Below are positions 19,191-28,968 of a stretch of 64,000 nucleotides of DNA, one piece after another. Origin of the DNA: Brachyspira pilosicoli (lineage in GTDB: Bacteria; Spirochaetota; Brachyspiria; Brachyspirales; Brachyspiraceae). The first letter of the stretch is position 1. Each line of letters starts with the position of its first letter. The stretch is from assembly GCF_036997485.1 (NCBI RefSeq), contig NZ_JAWLPU010000001.1, forward strand, positions 620,001 to 684,000, given 5' to 3'. The position numbers and the translations under genes are program-made. The notes under the pieces are model-generated. The model was not told where the DNA came from. It did no database searches and saw only the letters and a program-made list of their open reading frames with translations.

Positions 19191-19927
19191 TATCTATCTC
19201 CTTTAGCACTGATAACTTTACCCGCATCATCTTGTTTGCTTTCTTTCTTATCAAGAATCTCGCCTTTATATATCCACACTTTTACCCCGATGATACCAAA
19301 TGTAGTAGAAGCTTCAGCAGTACCATAATCTATATTTGCTCTTATTGTATGAAGAGGTACTGAACCATTTTTGTACTGTTCTGTTCTAGCGATATCAGCA
19401 CCTGCTAAACGACCAGAACACATAACTTTTATACCTTTAGCACCTTTCTTCATAGCTTGAGTGATAACACTCTTCATAGCTCTTCTGAAAGCAACACGCA
19501 TTTCTAATTGACGAGCTACGCTTTGTGCTGCCAAAGTAGCATCTAATTCAGCCTCTTTTATTTCTGATATAGAAACATTAATAGGCTTTTTTACTAACTT
19601 TTGTACAGCAGCCTTAACAGCCTCAACTCTCTGACCCTTAGGACCTACAACTACTCCTACTCTTGCAGTAGAAATAAATACATTGATTCTATCTGGGAAA
19701 CGTACTATTTGTATGTCAGATATAGCAGGATCAAAAGACTCTTTCTTTCCGCCAATTTTTTTCTGTTCTTCTTTTAATGTCTTATAATAATAGTTCATTA
19801 TATAGCGTCTTATAGATAAATCTTCATGCAAACTATCTGCATAAGTTCTGCCATCTTCGAACCATTTACTAGACCAAGTTTTATTAACTCCGAGTCTTAA
19901 ACCTATTGGACTAACCTTTTGACCCAT
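19190..19927 (-). CDS. rpsC: 30S ribosomal protein S3
   Basis: A 245-residue mRNA-entry protein. The N-terminus [20 protein letters not shown] and the KH domain motif [17 protein letters not shown] identify it. The C-terminal domain has the [19 protein letters not shown] segment. A lysine-rich tail follows residue 225. Confidence 0.97.
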   Translation of the reverse strand: MGQKVSPIGLRLGVNKTWSSKWFEDGRTYADSLHEDLSIRRYIMNYYYKTLKEEQKKIGGKKESFDPAISDIQIVRFPDRINVFISTARVGVVVGPKGQRVEAVKAAVQKLVKKPINVSISEIKEAELDATLAAQSVARQLEMRVAFRRAMKSVITQAMKKGAKGIKVMCSGRLAGADIARTEQYKNGSVPLHTIRANIDYGTAEASTTFGIIGVKVWIYKGEILDKKESKQDDAGKVISAKGDR

Positions 19928-19930
19928 AGT

Positions 19931-20335
19931 TTATACCTCCGCTACTTTAGCTGCTTCTTCTTTTTTTGCAACTCTCTTAATTTTTTTCTTCTCAGGTTTT
20001 TTTTCATCACTTAATACTATAGTAATATGTGAATTTCTTTTTAATATAGGATCAGCACTACCACGACTTGCTGCTCTTATGCGTTTCAATGATGGTGCTT
20101 TATCAACAAAAGCTGTCTTAACCCATAATGTGTCTGGGTTAATAGTTCTAGTCTGAGAAATAGCATTTGCTATACCGCTTTTTATAGCCTTTCTAAGTAC
20201 AACTGATGACATTTGTGGCATAGTTGTAAGATTAGCGATAGCATGGTTAACATACTCACCTTTAACGAAAGGAAGTAATCTTGCTACTTTCCTGCGACCT
20301 ATGCGTAAATAACGTACCTTTACCTTATATTCCAT
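19931..20335 (-). CDS. rplV: 50S ribosomal protein L22
   Basis: A 134-residue protein whose beta hairpin lines the exit tunnel. It carries the conserved LRIGRRKVARLLPFVKG and VLRKAIKSGIANAIS segments and the hairpin RIRAASRGSADPILKRNSHI. The last 20 residues are a Lys/Glu/Ala tail longer than in E. coli. Confidence 0.96.
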   Translation of the reverse strand: MEYKVKVRYLRIGRRKVARLLPFVKGEYVNHAIANLTTMPQMSSVVLRKAIKSGIANAISQTRTINPDTLWVKTAFVDKAPSLKRIRAASRGSADPILKRNSHITIVLSDEKKPEKKKIKRVAKKEEAAKVAEV

Positions 20336-20346
20336 AGTCCAATTCC

Positions 20347-20616
20347 TTATTTCTTAGCTACCTTAGCTGCACCTGCATGTGAACGAAAAGTTCTTGTAGG
20401 AGCAAATTCACCTAATTTATGACCTATCATATTCTCTTGTACATAAACTGCTACAAATGTTTTTCCGTTATGAACATTTATAGTAAAACCTATCATCTCT
20501 GGAATAATTGTTGAAGCACGGCTATAAGTTTTTATTTGGTGCTTGTTATCTCCAGCTTGTATCTTCTTGAAAAGATTTTTATCTACAAAAGGTCCTTTCT
20601 TAATAGAGCGAGACAT
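20347..20616 (-). CDS. rpsS: 30S ribosomal protein S19
   Basis: An 89-residue head protein. It starts [19 protein letters not shown] and has the conserved [18 protein letters not shown] and [15 protein letters not shown] motifs. It overlaps the stop codon of rplB by one base. Confidence 0.97.
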   Translation of the reverse strand: MSRSIKKGPFVDKNLFKKIQAGDNKHQIKTYSRASTIIPEMIGFTINVHNGKTFVAVYVQENMIGHKLGEFAPTRTFRSHAGAAKVAKK

Positions 20617-21452
20617 TATTTCTTACCCCCTCTTCTCTTAATTATTAATCTGTCAGAATATTTGTTTTTCTTTCTAGTCTTATATCCCTTAGTAGGTACA
20701 CCTGTAGGAGATACTGGATGTGGGTTACCCTGTCCACTCTTACCTTCACCACCACCGTGTGGGTGATCTACTGGGTTCATTACAACACCTCTTACTTTTG
20801 GTCTTCTACCTTTATGTCTAGTAGTACCAGCTTTACCGTCTGTAGTGTTGAAATGGTCTAAGTTACCGATTTGTCCTATAGTAGCATAACAATCTTCTAA
20901 TATTCTTCTCTCTTCACCAGAGCGAAGTCTTATTACACAATAACCGCCAGATTTTGCTGTTATCTGAGCACCACCGCCTGCTGCTCTAACAAGCTGACCA
21001 CCTTTTCCTGGTGTTATTTCTATGTTATGTATTATAGTACCCAAAGGTATCTTTCTTAAAGGTAAAGTGCAACCTACTTTTACTTTAGCATTTTCTCCGC
21101 TAACAACTCTGTCGCCTACATTAAGTCCCAATGGCCATATTATATATCTTTTTTCACCATCTGTGTAATGTAAAAGAGCTATACGAGCTGTTCTGTTAGG
21201 ATCATACTCTATAGAAACTACTTTAGCTTCTATATCATGCTTATCTCTTCTAAAATCTACTAATCTAAATAATTTCTTGTGTCCACCACCACGACGACGC
21301 ATAGTGATACGACCGTTTGAACCTCTTCCGCTTATGCGTTTCTTTCCGCATACTAATGATTTACAAGGCTCATTTGTTGTTATATCCGAAAAATCAACTA
21401 CTGTACGATAACGTAAACTTGGTGTTGTCGGTTTAAATTTCTTAATAGCCAT
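20616..21452 (-). CDS. rplB: 50S ribosomal protein L2
   Basis: A 278-residue protein near the peptidyl-transferase centre. It begins [17 protein letters not shown] and includes the [19 protein letters not shown] extension. The invariant [14 protein letters not shown] loop is intact. It lies between rplW and rpsS. Confidence 0.98.
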   Translation of the reverse strand: MAIKKFKPTTPSLRYRTVVDFSDITTNEPCKSLVCGKKRISGRGSNGRITMRRRGGGHKKLFRLVDFRRDKHDIEAKVVSIEYDPNRTARIALLHYTDGEKRYIIWPLGLNVGDRVVSGENAKVKVGCTLPLRKIPLGTIIHNIEITPGKGGQLVRAAGGGAQITAKSGGYCVIRLRSGEERRILEDCYATIGQIGNLDHFNTTDGKAGTTRHKGRRPKVRGVVMNPVDHPHGGGEGKSGQGNPHPVSPTGVPTKGYKTRKKNKYSDRLIIKRRGGKK

Positions 21453-21466
21453 CGGTATCCCTCAAC

Positions 21467-21766
21467 TTATTTTACTATATCTATTGATTCTTTGCCATCG
21501 AGAACTATTATCGCTTTTTTATAACTGCGTGTATAACCGCGTCTGCTCATTCTGCGATTTTTCTTCTTAGGCTTTACATTTATTATCTTACAATCTAGCG
21601 GATGTACATTAAATATTTTTTCAACCGCTTTCTTCAACTCTTGCTTATTAGCGTCCTGTCTTACTCTAAATACATAATAACGCTTCTCTGTTCCTTTAGG
21701 CTCAGTTCTAAGGATATTACTCTTTTCTGTAAGTATAGGCTCTATTAAAAGTGAATACATGCTCAT
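21467..21766 (-). CDS. rplW: 50S ribosomal protein L23
   Basis: A 99-residue exit-tunnel protein that docks SRP and trigger factor. The family segments LIEPILTEKSNILR and KKAVEKIFNVHPLDCKIINV are present, with the basic hairpin KPKKKNRRMSRRGYTRSYKK. It lies five bases after rplD. Confidence 0.96.
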   Translation of the reverse strand: MSMYSLLIEPILTEKSNILRTEPKGTEKRYYVFRVRQDANKQELKKAVEKIFNVHPLDCKIINVKPKKKNRRMSRRGYTRSYKKAIIVLDGKESIDIVK

Positions 21767-21771
21767 ATTTA

Positions 21772-22419
21772 TTATCCCTTAATTCTAGCATTTAATTTAG
21801 ATAAAGCTGTTTTAGTAAAGTATACTTCATCAGCATAATATAAAGGATGTATAGACATACTGTCTGCATTTACAAGCTTTAAATCTTTGATGTTTCTTAA
21901 AGATAATAATAACTTATTGTAATTATCACCTAATGACTCATCTTTACCTACTACAAATGCTACCTTTCTGCTATTTGGCTCTTTAACCTTACTTATAAAA
22001 CTTGCCATTCTTTTTGTCTTTGGAGCATCAAAAGTGAAATCCTCAAAAACTTTAAGAACATTGTTACCATATTTCAAAGATAAAACAGACAATAGAGCCT
22101 TACGTTTCATCTTTTTAGGCAATCTATAACTATAATCTCTAGGCTTAGGAGTATGTGTTTTACCACCGCCTACCCAAATTGGTGAACGTGTAGAACCTGC
22201 TCTTGCTCTACCTGTACCTTTTTGTCTCCAAGGCTTCTTACCGCCTCCTGAAACTTCTGCTCTTGTCTTAGTAGAGTGAGTTCCTTGACGTCTGTTCGCC
22301 AACTCATTTTTGATTGCTTCGTAAAGTAGATTGTTGTTAACTTCTGATTTGAATATCTCGTCAACTACCTCTAAATTACCTACGCTATCTCCATTTTCAT
22401 TTAGTATTACTACTTCCAT
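21772..22419 (-). CDS. rplD: 50S ribosomal protein L4
   Basis: A 215-residue protein with a long tunnel-lining loop. The loop motif TRAEVSGGGKKPWRQKGTGR is diagnostic. In E. coli L4 also represses its own operon. No leader copy of that structure was recognised here. It lies between rplC and rplW. Confidence 0.97.
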   Translation of the reverse strand: MEVVILNENGDSVGNLEVVDEIFKSEVNNNLLYEAIKNELANRRQGTHSTKTRAEVSGGGKKPWRQKGTGRARAGSTRSPIWVGGGKTHTPKPRDYSYRLPKKMKRKALLSVLSLKYGNNVLKVFEDFTFDAPKTKRMASFISKVKEPNSRKVAFVVGKDESLGDNYNKLLLSLRNIKDLKLVNADSMSIHPLYYADEVYFTKTALSKLNARIKG

Positions 22420-22437
22420 TTTATCATCCTGCTTTTA

Positions 22438-23094
22438 TTATTTAGTCATTGAGTTCTTCTTCTTATTTTTCTTCTTAGCTGCTTGAGTGATTTTTACTAT
22501 ACCGTTTATAGCTCCAGGTATAGAACCTTTAATCATAATCAAGTTATCTTCTGGTCTTATTTCAACTACTTTTAAGTTTTGTATAGTAGTTAAAGTATTA
22601 CCCATATGACCAGGCATACCTTTGCCTTTCCATACTCTTGCAGGGTAACTGTTACAACCTATAGAACCTGCTCTTCTTCTGAAATTAGAACCATGACTCA
22701 TAGGACCACCATCGTAATTATGTCTTTTCATTACGCCGGCAAATCCTCTACCTTTGCTCAAAGAACTAACATCTATAAAATCGCCCGCTTGAAATATATC
22801 TACTTTAAGTTCCTGACCAACTGTATAAGCACTTGAATCATCCAACCTAAATTCTTTTAAATATTTCTTAGGCTCTAAATTTGCTTTTTTAAATTGCCCT
22901 ATTTGTGGCTTTTTTAAATGCTTTTCTTTTACAGCACCATAACCTAATTGAATAGCATTATAGCCATCTTTCTCATTATCTCTAACCTGCATAACTGTGC
23001 ATGGCCCAGCCTCTACAACTGTTACTGCTATAGCATTGCCAGTTTCATCGAAAACTGTTGTCATACCCAATTTTCTGCCAATTATTCCTACCAT
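22438..23094 (-). CDS. rplC: 50S ribosomal protein L3
   Basis: A 218-residue early-assembly protein. The start MVGIIGRKLGMTTVFDETG and the SKGRGFAGVMKRHNY and PMSHGSNFRRRAGSIG segments are typical. A 125-base gap separates it from rpsJ, the largest gap inside this cluster, so an internal promoter is possible. A TATAAT lies in it at about 19 bases upstream of a poor -35 candidate. Confidence 0.97.
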   Translation of the reverse strand: MVGIIGRKLGMTTVFDETGNAIAVTVVEAGPCTVMQVRDNEKDGYNAIQLGYGAVKEKHLKKPQIGQFKKANLEPKKYLKEFRLDDSSAYTVGQELKVDIFQAGDFIDVSSLSKGRGFAGVMKRHNYDGGPMSHGSNFRRRAGSIGCNSYPARVWKGKGMPGHMGNTLTTIQNLKVVEIRPEDNLIMIKGSIPGAINGIVKITQAAKKKNKKKNSMTK

Positions 23095-23219
23095 CGGCTA
23101 ATCCTCTATAATGATTTTACTACTTCTTTTTTTACCAATTTTTAAGTCAAACTATTAAAATTATAACCATACAAACAAAACGTAGTAAAGTTTTATTCAC
23201 ACGGTTTAAAAAACCTTTC

Positions 23220-23525
23220 TTACTTCAACTGTACATCTACGCCAGCTGGAAGTGCCAACTTCTTCAAAGACTCAGTTGTTTGAGGTGTTACATCAAAGAT
23301 ATCTATTAATCTCTTATAAACTCTCATCTCGAACTGCTCTCTTGACTTAATGTTTACATGCGGACTTCTTATTACTGTTACCTTTCTTATGCTTGTAGGT
23401 AGTGGTATAGGTCCTGATACTCTTGCACCTGTCTTCTTTACACTAGCAACTATTGACTGAGCTGATTGATCAATTAATTCTATATCAAAGGCTTTTAATT
23501 TAACTCTTATTTTCTGTTCTTTCAT
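23220..23525 (-). CDS. rpsJ: 30S ribosomal protein S10 / NusE
   Basis: A 101-residue head protein that also acts in antitermination. It carries the family segments [40 protein letters not shown] and [16 protein letters not shown]. It is first in the S10 gene order and follows tuf, as in many bacteria. Confidence 0.97.
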   Translation of the reverse strand: MKEQKIRVKLKAFDIELIDQSAQSIVASVKKTGARVSGPIPLPTSIRKVTVIRSPHVNIKSREQFEMRVYKRLIDIFDVTPQTTESLKKLALPAGVDVQLK

Positions 23526-23558
23526 AGTTTGAATTACTCGCTTTTATTCTTTTATATT

Positions 23559-23591
23559 AAGGGATACATTTAATATTAAAACATATCCCTT
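23559..23591 (-). other. Stem-loop between tuf and rpsJ
   Basis: Eight-base arms AAGGGATA (23559-23566) and TATCCCTT (23584-23591) enclose an inner TTAATATTAA palindrome. On the minus strand the hairpin is not followed by a clean T run, so it is more likely a processing or attenuation structure than a full terminator. Confidence 0.4.
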
Positions 23592-23607
23592 TATTTCTTT
23601 CCTTAAA

Positions 23608-24834
23608 TTATTCTAATATTTTTGTTACAACACCGTTACCTACTGTCTTACCACCTTCACGTATAGCGAATCTTTGTTTCTCTTCCATAGCGATTTGGCT
23701 GATTAACTCTATAGTTAAGTTAGCGTTATCACCTGGCATTATCATTGGAGAACCTTCTGGTAAGTTGATAACTCCTGTTACGTCTGTTGTTCTGAAGTAC
23801 ATTTGTGGTCTGTAACCGCTTACGAAACCGCTATGTCTTCCACCTTCTTCTTTTTTCAAGATATAAACTTCTGCTTCGAATTTTTTATGAGGTGTGATTG
23901 TACCTGGTTTAGCTAATACCTGTCCTCTTTCTACTTCTTTACGTTCAATACCTCTTAAAAGACATCCAACGTTATAACCAGCTATACCAACAACTTCTTT
24001 CTTGAACATTTCTACACCAGTACAAGTAGTTTTCTTAGTTTCTCTTAAACCAACGATTTCTACTTCGTCACCTTTTTTGATTTGTCCTCTTTCTATTCTA
24101 CCTGTAACAACTGTACCTCTTCCAGGGATTGAGTATACGTCTTCGATTGACATTAAGAAGTCTTTATCTGTTTCACGTACTGGATCTGGAATATAAGTAT
24201 CAAGTGCGTTTAATAGGTCTAATATACATTTACAATCTGGATCAGTTCTTGGATCTTTTCCTGCTTCGATTGCTTGAATAGCTTTGATTGCAGAACCTCT
24301 AATAATAGGAGTTTTAGAGCCATCGAAACCATAGTGGTCTAATACGTCTACTACTTCTGCTTCTACTATTTCTGCCATTTCTGGGTCATCTAATTTATCA
24401 CATTTGTTTAAGAATACAACGATGTAGTTTACACCTACTTGTCTTGAAAGAAGTACGTGTTCTTTTGTTTGTGGCATTACACCGTCTTCTGCTGATACTA
24501 CTAAGATAGCACCGTCCATCTGAGCAGCACCTGTAATCATGTTTTTAATATAGTCAGCGTGACCTGGACAGTCTACGTGAGCATAGTGTCTGTTATCTGA
24601 TTCATATTCTACGTGTGAAGTAGCGATTGTCAAAATTTTTGTAGGGTCTCTTCTACCTTGACTCTCAGAAGCTTTTGCTACTGAGTCATAAGCAACTTTT
24701 TGTACTGTTGCTGGAAACATTGCAGATGATACTGCAGTTATTGCTGATGTTAATGTTGTTTTACCATGGTCAACGTGACCGATAGTACCAACGTTTACGT
24801 GTGTTTTTGTACCTTCATAAGTTCCTTTAGCCAT
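23608..24834 (-). CDS. tuf: Elongation factor Tu with divergent effector loop
   Basis: A 408-residue GTPase that delivers aminoacyl-tRNA to the ribosome. GHVDHGKT (residues 19-26), DCPGH (88-92) and NKCD are intact, as are domains II and III to the ending GVVTKILE. The switch I loop is unusual. Where other EF-Tu proteins have RGITI, this one has KILTI at residues 66-70, and the loop before it is about six residues longer. The Mg2+-binding Thr69 is kept, while the Arg and Gly are replaced. A second insertion of about six residues lies near [16 protein letters not shown]. The frame is clean, so these are not frameshifts. It lies between fusA and rpsJ. Confidence 0.96.
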   Translation of the reverse strand: MAKGTYEGTKTHVNVGTIGHVDHGKTTLTSAITAVSSAMFPATVQKVAYDSVAKASESQGRRDPTKILTIATSHVEYESDNRHYAHVDCPGHADYIKNMITGAAQMDGAILVVSAEDGVMPQTKEHVLLSRQVGVNYIVVFLNKCDKLDDPEMAEIVEAEVVDVLDHYGFDGSKTPIIRGSAIKAIQAIEAGKDPRTDPDCKCILDLLNALDTYIPDPVRETDKDFLMSIEDVYSIPGRGTVVTGRIERGQIKKGDEVEIVGLRETKKTTCTGVEMFKKEVVGIAGYNVGCLLRGIERKEVERGQVLAKPGTITPHKKFEAEVYILKKEEGGRHSGFVSGYRPQMYFRTTDVTGVINLPEGSPMIMPGDNANLTIELISQIAMEEKQRFAIREGGKTVGNGVVTKILE

Positions 24835-24900
24835 TTTTATCCTCCAATTATTTATCCCTATTCTCTAGGAAATTGTTTTTTTATTTATTTTTATTTTTTG

Positions 24901-26982
24901 TTATTTAGCGTTACCCATTCTAGCACCTATTATCTCTTCTGCTACGTTCTTAGGTACTTCCTCGTAGTGTGAGAACTGCATTGTGTAGCTTGCTCTACCT
25001 TGTGATACGTTTCTTATACTTGTTGTATAACCAAACATCTCTGCAAGAGGTACTGTAGCATTAATAGATTTGTAGCCAGATTTATCAGTAAATCCGTGAA
25101 CTTGTCCTCTTCTTGAAGCTAAGTCACCGATAATATCACCCATATAATCTTCTGGTGTTACAACTTCTACGCTCATCATAGGCTCTAACAAATAAGGATC
25201 TGCTTTTTTACATCCATCTTTGAAACCCATTGAAGCAGCAATTTTGAATGCCATTTCTGATGAGTCTACTGGGTGGAATGAACCATCAAATGCTGATACT
25301 ATAACATCTAACATAGGATAGTTAGCAAGAACACCTGTATTCATAGCCTCAACACAACCTTTCTCTACAGCTGGTATATATTCTTTTGGAACAACACCAC
25401 CAACGATTTCATTGTTAAACTTAAATCCTGCATTAGGCTCATTAGGTCCAATTCTCAACCATACATCACCGTACTGACCTTTACCGCCTGACTGACGTAC
25501 GAATTTACCTTCAACTTCAACTGTCTTCTTAATACCTTCTCTGTAAGATACTTGAGGACGACCTACATTTGCCTCAACTTTGTATTCTCTTTTCATTCTA
25601 TCACAGATAATCTCTAAGTGAAGCTCACCCATACCTGCGATGATTGTTTGACCTGTTTCTTCATCAAAACTAACTCTGAATGTTGGGTCTTCTTCAGCAA
25701 GTCTTGATAAAGCTATAGACATTTTATCTCTATCACCTTTTGTTTTAGGCTCTATAGCAACGTTAATTACTGGCTCTGGGAAGTTGATTGATTCTAAGAT
25801 GATAGGAGCATTTTCAGGACACAATGTATCACCTGTTGTAGTTTCTTTAAGTCCTACTGCTGCTGCTATATCACCGCAATATACTTGTTCAATCTCTTCT
25901 CTCTTATTAGCGTGCATCTGAAGTATTCTTCCGATACGCTCTCTTTTACCTTTTGTAGCATTATACACATAAGAACCAGCTTCTAATATTCCAGAGTAAA
26001 CTCTTAAAAATGCTATTTTTCCAACGTGTGGGTCTGTCATTATTTTGAATGCTAATGCACTGAATTTCTCATCATCTGCTACTTTTCTTTTTATAACATT
26101 ACCATCTAAATCTGTACCTTCTATTTCAGGCTTATCTAATGGAGATGGTAAATAATCAACTACAGCATCTATTAATACTTGAATACCTTTGTTTTTGAAA
26201 GCTGTACCGCAGAACATTGGGAAGAAGTCTGCTGTTAATGTAGCTGTTCTTATAAGTCTTTTGATTGTAGGAATATCTATTTCCTCACCTTCAAAGAACT
26301 TATTCATAGCATCATCATCATATTCAACGATTGCTTCTAATAATTCATTTCTATATTTTTCTGCTTGTTCTTTTAGTTCAGGTCTGATTTCTCTCTCTTC
26401 CATCTTCATACCATCTTCAGATACCCAAACTATCTCTTTCATTTTTACTAAATCAACAACACCCTCGAAGTTGCTTTCTGCACCTATAGGTATAACTACT
26501 GGGTGACTGTTTGCTTTTAATCTATCTCTTGTTTGATCTAAAACAGCGTAGAAATTAGCACCAATCCTGTCCATTTTATTAACAAAAATAGCTCTTGGGA
26601 TTTTGTAGTTACTTGCTTGTCTCCATACTGTTTCACTTTGAGGCTGAACACCGCCTACAGAACAGAAAACTCCTACAGCACTATCTAATACCCTTAAAGA
26701 CCTTTCTACCTCAGCAGTAAAGTCAACGTGCCCTGGAGTATCTATTAGGTTAATTCTATGACCATTCCAAAAACAAGTAGTTGCAGCAGAAGTAATTGTA
26801 ATACCTCTTTCTCTCTCCTGCTCCATCCAGTCCATTTCAGCTGCACCTTCATGAACCTCACCTAATCTATGTGTCTTACCTGTAAAGAATAATATACGCT
26901 CACTTAAAGTAGTTTTACCAGCATCAATGTGAGCCATAATACCAATATTACGTGTATTTTCTAACGAAATTTGACGTGCCAC
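24901..26982 (-). CDS. fusA: Elongation factor G
   Basis: A 693-residue translocation GTPase. The GTP site is normal: AHIDAGKTT, the [13 protein letters not shown] switch I, DTPGHVDF and NKMDR. The five-domain architecture is complete, with the domain [14 protein letters not shown] region and a C-terminal domain V. The canonical switch I here contrasts with the altered loop in the neighbouring EF-Tu. It lies between rpsG and tuf. Confidence 0.97.
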   Translation of the reverse strand: MARQISLENTRNIGIMAHIDAGKTTLSERILFFTGKTHRLGEVHEGAAEMDWMEQERERGITITSAATTCFWNGHRINLIDTPGHVDFTAEVERSLRVLDSAVGVFCSVGGVQPQSETVWRQASNYKIPRAIFVNKMDRIGANFYAVLDQTRDRLKANSHPVVIPIGAESNFEGVVDLVKMKEIVWVSEDGMKMEEREIRPELKEQAEKYRNELLEAIVEYDDDAMNKFFEGEEIDIPTIKRLIRTATLTADFFPMFCGTAFKNKGIQVLIDAVVDYLPSPLDKPEIEGTDLDGNVIKRKVADDEKFSALAFKIMTDPHVGKIAFLRVYSGILEAGSYVYNATKGKRERIGRILQMHANKREEIEQVYCGDIAAAVGLKETTTGDTLCPENAPIILESINFPEPVINVAIEPKTKGDRDKMSIALSRLAEEDPTFRVSFDEETGQTIIAGMGELHLEIICDRMKREYKVEANVGRPQVSYREGIKKTVEVEGKFVRQSGGKGQYGDVWLRIGPNEPNAGFKFNNEIVGGVVPKEYIPAVEKGCVEAMNTGVLANYPMLDVIVSAFDGSFHPVDSSEMAFKIAASMGFKDGCKKADPYLLEPMMSVEVVTPEDYMGDIIGDLASRRGQVHGFTDKSGYKSINATVPLAEMFGYTTSIRNVSQGRASYTMQFSHYEEVPKNVAEEIIGARMGNAK

Positions 26983-27002
26983 TTATTCTCTCTCCTTAAA
27001 CC

Positions 27003-27473
27003 TTACCACCTAAAGTGTGCAAATGCTTTGTTACCTTCAGCCATTCTATGTACTGTATCTCTCTTAGCAACTGCCTGACCTTTACCCTCTATCGCATCAG
27101 CTATTTCATTTGACAAACGCTCTATCATGCTTCTTCCGCCTCTTTTTCTTGAAGCATCTATAAGCCATGTGAAAGCTAATGAATTTTGTCTGTCTGGTCT
27201 AACTTCAACAGGTACTTGATAAGTAGAACCGCCAACTCTTCTTGATTTTACTTCTACTTGTGGTTTTATGTTGTTAATAGCTTCATTGAAAGCCTCTAAA
27301 CCATCTTTTCCTGTTTTCTCTTTTACCAAATCCATAGCTTTATAAAAAATGTTTTCAGCTTTACTTTTTTTGCCGTCATACATTAATTTGTTTATAAATT
27401 TACTTATAACAACACTGCCATAAATTGGGTCAGCATTTATCTTTCTTGTTTGTGCTCTTCTTCTTCTTGCCAT
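27003..27473 (-). CDS. rpsG: 30S ribosomal protein S7
   Basis: A 156-residue assembly-initiating head protein. The family motifs [40 protein letters not shown] and [16 protein letters not shown] are present. In E. coli it represses the str operon. It lies between rpsL and fusA. Confidence 0.97.
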   Translation of the reverse strand: MARRRRAQTRKINADPIYGSVVISKFINKLMYDGKKSKAENIFYKAMDLVKEKTGKDGLEAFNEAINNIKPQVEVKSRRVGGSTYQVPVEVRPDRQNSLAFTWLIDASRKRGGRSMIERLSNEIADAIEGKGQAVAKRDTVHRMAEGNKAFAHFRW

Positions 27474-27487
27474 ATTAATTCACTCCA

Positions 27488-27862
27488 TTAAGCCTTAGGT
27501 TTTTTAGTACCATATTTACTTCTAGACTTCATTCTCTTCTCTACACCAGAAGCTTCACGGCTTCCTCTAACTATGTGATAACGACAACCAGGTAAGTCCT
27601 TAACCCTTCCGCCTCTTATAAGTACACGGTTGTGTTCTTGTAATGTATGGTCTATACCAGGTATATATGCTGTTACTTCCATACCGTTTGTTATTCTTAC
27701 ACGAGCTATTTTACGCATAGCTGAGTTAGGTTTTTTTGGTGTAGTTGTTGTTACACGAGTACAAACACCTTCTCTTTGCGGACATTTCATTAACGCAGGT
27801 GATTTAGTCTTATTTACTATACGTTTACGACCTTTTCTTACTAATTGATTAATTGTAGGCAT
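27488..27862 (-). CDS. rpsL: 30S ribosomal protein S12
   Basis: A 124-residue decoding-centre protein. I chose the ATG at 27862 ([13 protein letters not shown]), which gives the standard family length. It has an AGAGG ribosome-binding site 11 bases upstream. A TTG three codons further upstream is too close to that site. The streptomycin-related loops are intact ([17 protein letters not shown], and [12 protein letters not shown]). It is the first gene of the long translation cluster. The rplKAJL-rpoBC genes often found upstream are absent here. Confidence 0.97.
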   Translation of the reverse strand: MPTINQLVRKGRKRIVNKTKSPALMKCPQREGVCTRVTTTTPKKPNSAMRKIARVRITNGMEVTAYIPGIDHTLQEHNRVLIRGGRVKDLPGCRYHIVRGSREASGVEKRMKSRSKYGTKKPKA

Positions 27863-28049
27863 ACAATACAAAACCTCTAATCTTTATTTTTTTTTATTTT
27901 TACCCTTTATTAAAAAGGATTTATATATATATAAAATTTTATCTTCAAACGAAACAGCTTGTAACAGCCGAGCTTTTATAGTATTTATCTACATAATTGT
28001 AAAGAAAACTAATACTAAACGCTTTAATCGCTTCTCTGAAAGTTAGAAA
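27863..28049 (-). other. Leader of the str operon
   Basis: About 180 bases lie between the predicted transcript start and rpsL. It contains a small CCTTTT/AAAAGG-type hairpin near 27905-27920 and an AGCTCGGCTG/CAGCTTG-like segment near 27955-27980. These may belong to leader control of the operon, but I see no established regulatory fold. No gene is present on either strand. Confidence 0.35.
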
Positions 28050-28078
28050 ATTATAAAACAATAAAATAAAAAAATCAA
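28050..28078 (-). promoter_or_regulatory. Promoter of the str/S10/spc/alpha cluster
   Basis: On the minus strand, TTGATT (28073-28078), a 17-base spacer and a perfect TATAAT (28050-28055). It is the only strong candidate upstream of rpsL and would drive the whole ribosomal protein run. Confidence 0.65.
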
Positions 28079-28203
28079 TAGTTTTTTAACGAATTTTAGA
28101 ATTTTTTTAAAAAATATAAGCACTAAAAAGAACCCAAAACGCATATCATAATAAAAAACTGTTATATTTTAACTTACAACAAACTTTATTCAAACAAAAT
28201 TAC

Positions 28204-28231
28204 TTGACTTTATCATAAAATTTCATATACT
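28204..28231 (+). promoter_or_regulatory. Promoter overlapping the start of the orphan hsdS gene
   Basis: TTGACT (28204-28209), a 16-base spacer and TATACT (28226-28231). The -10 box ends seven bases before the ATG at 28239, so a transcript from here would start at or next to the start codon. No ribosome-binding site precedes that ATG. Confidence 0.55.
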
Positions 28232-28238
28232 TTTTAAT

Positions 28239-28844
28239 ATGAAAAAAACATTACTTAAAAATATAGCCGACATCAAAATCGGAAGCCAAATACAAAGATT
28301 AACCGCAAAAAAACAATCTACCCCCATAAACATTAAACTCATTAACCTAAAAGCATTCGATAATTTCTCTACAGAATTCAAACCTAACTCCATAAACAAT
28401 GAACCAATAACAATATATCAAAAAAATTATAACATCATCGAAAATAATGACATACTCATAAGACTAAGAGAACCTTTTAAAGCAATAATCATAAAAAATA
28501 ACGCCCAAGATTATATAATAAGCTCATTAATAGCCAACATCAAACTAAAAGAAAAAGCCCAAAATATATGTCTGCCTGAATTTTTAGCCATCTACATAAA
28601 CTCAAGCAGAAAAATACAAAATTTCCTACAAAAACAATCCCGAGGCACAGGAATAATATCCGTAGGCATATCAAACCTATATGAAATACAAATAAATATT
28701 CCAAATATAGAAGAGCAAAAGAAAATAATAGAAGCCAACCGCCTATTTGAACGGTCATTGGAGGTAGAAAGAAGCATTTTAGAGCAGAAAGAAAAGTTTT
28801 ATATTGGAGTGCTGAAAGAGTTTTTTACTAATGAAAGAATATAA
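28239..28844 (+). CDS. Orphan half-size type I restriction specificity protein (HsdS-like)
   Basis: A 201-residue protein with one target recognition domain instead of the two in ordinary HsdS. The beginning (LLKNIADIKIGSQI) and the middle (GTGIISVGISNLYEIQINIP) match the HsdS domain, followed by IEEQKKIIEANRLFERSLEV, the start of the conserved helical spacer. No methylase or nuclease gene is directly adjacent. The coding strand is rich in A and C and poor in G and T for much of its length, unlike the following genes, which hints at separate origin. It may work as a dimer or pair with another HsdM. Confidence 0.75.
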   Translation: MKKTLLKNIADIKIGSQIQRLTAKKQSTPINIKLINLKAFDNFSTEFKPNSINNEPITIYQKNYNIIENNDILIRLREPFKAIIIKNNAQDYIISSLIANIKLKEKAQNICLPEFLAIYINSSRKIQNFLQKQSRGTGIISVGISNLYEIQINIPNIEEQKKIIEANRLFERSLEVERSILEQKEKFYIGVLKEFFTNERI

Positions 28845-28907
28845 ATTAATATATGACTTAATAAATATTTAATTTGTTAATCAAAGTTATATATTTTAAT
28901 ATATTAA

Positions 28908-28935
28908 TTGATTTTTTGAAGTATTAAAATATAAT
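28908..28935 (+). promoter_or_regulatory. Promoter for the ietA-ietS pair
   Basis: TTGATT (28908-28913), a 16-base spacer and TATAAT (28930-28935). An AGAGG ribosome-binding site follows before the ATG at 28969. Confidence 0.6.
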
Positions 28936-28968
28936 TAATTATATATTTAAGATTTAAAGAGGCTATAA

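Noticed and set aside
24640-24720. Frameshift pair as an explanation for the odd EF-Tu loop
   Set aside because: The other frames do not encode RGITI, and the sequence on both sides stays in one frame with good family matches.
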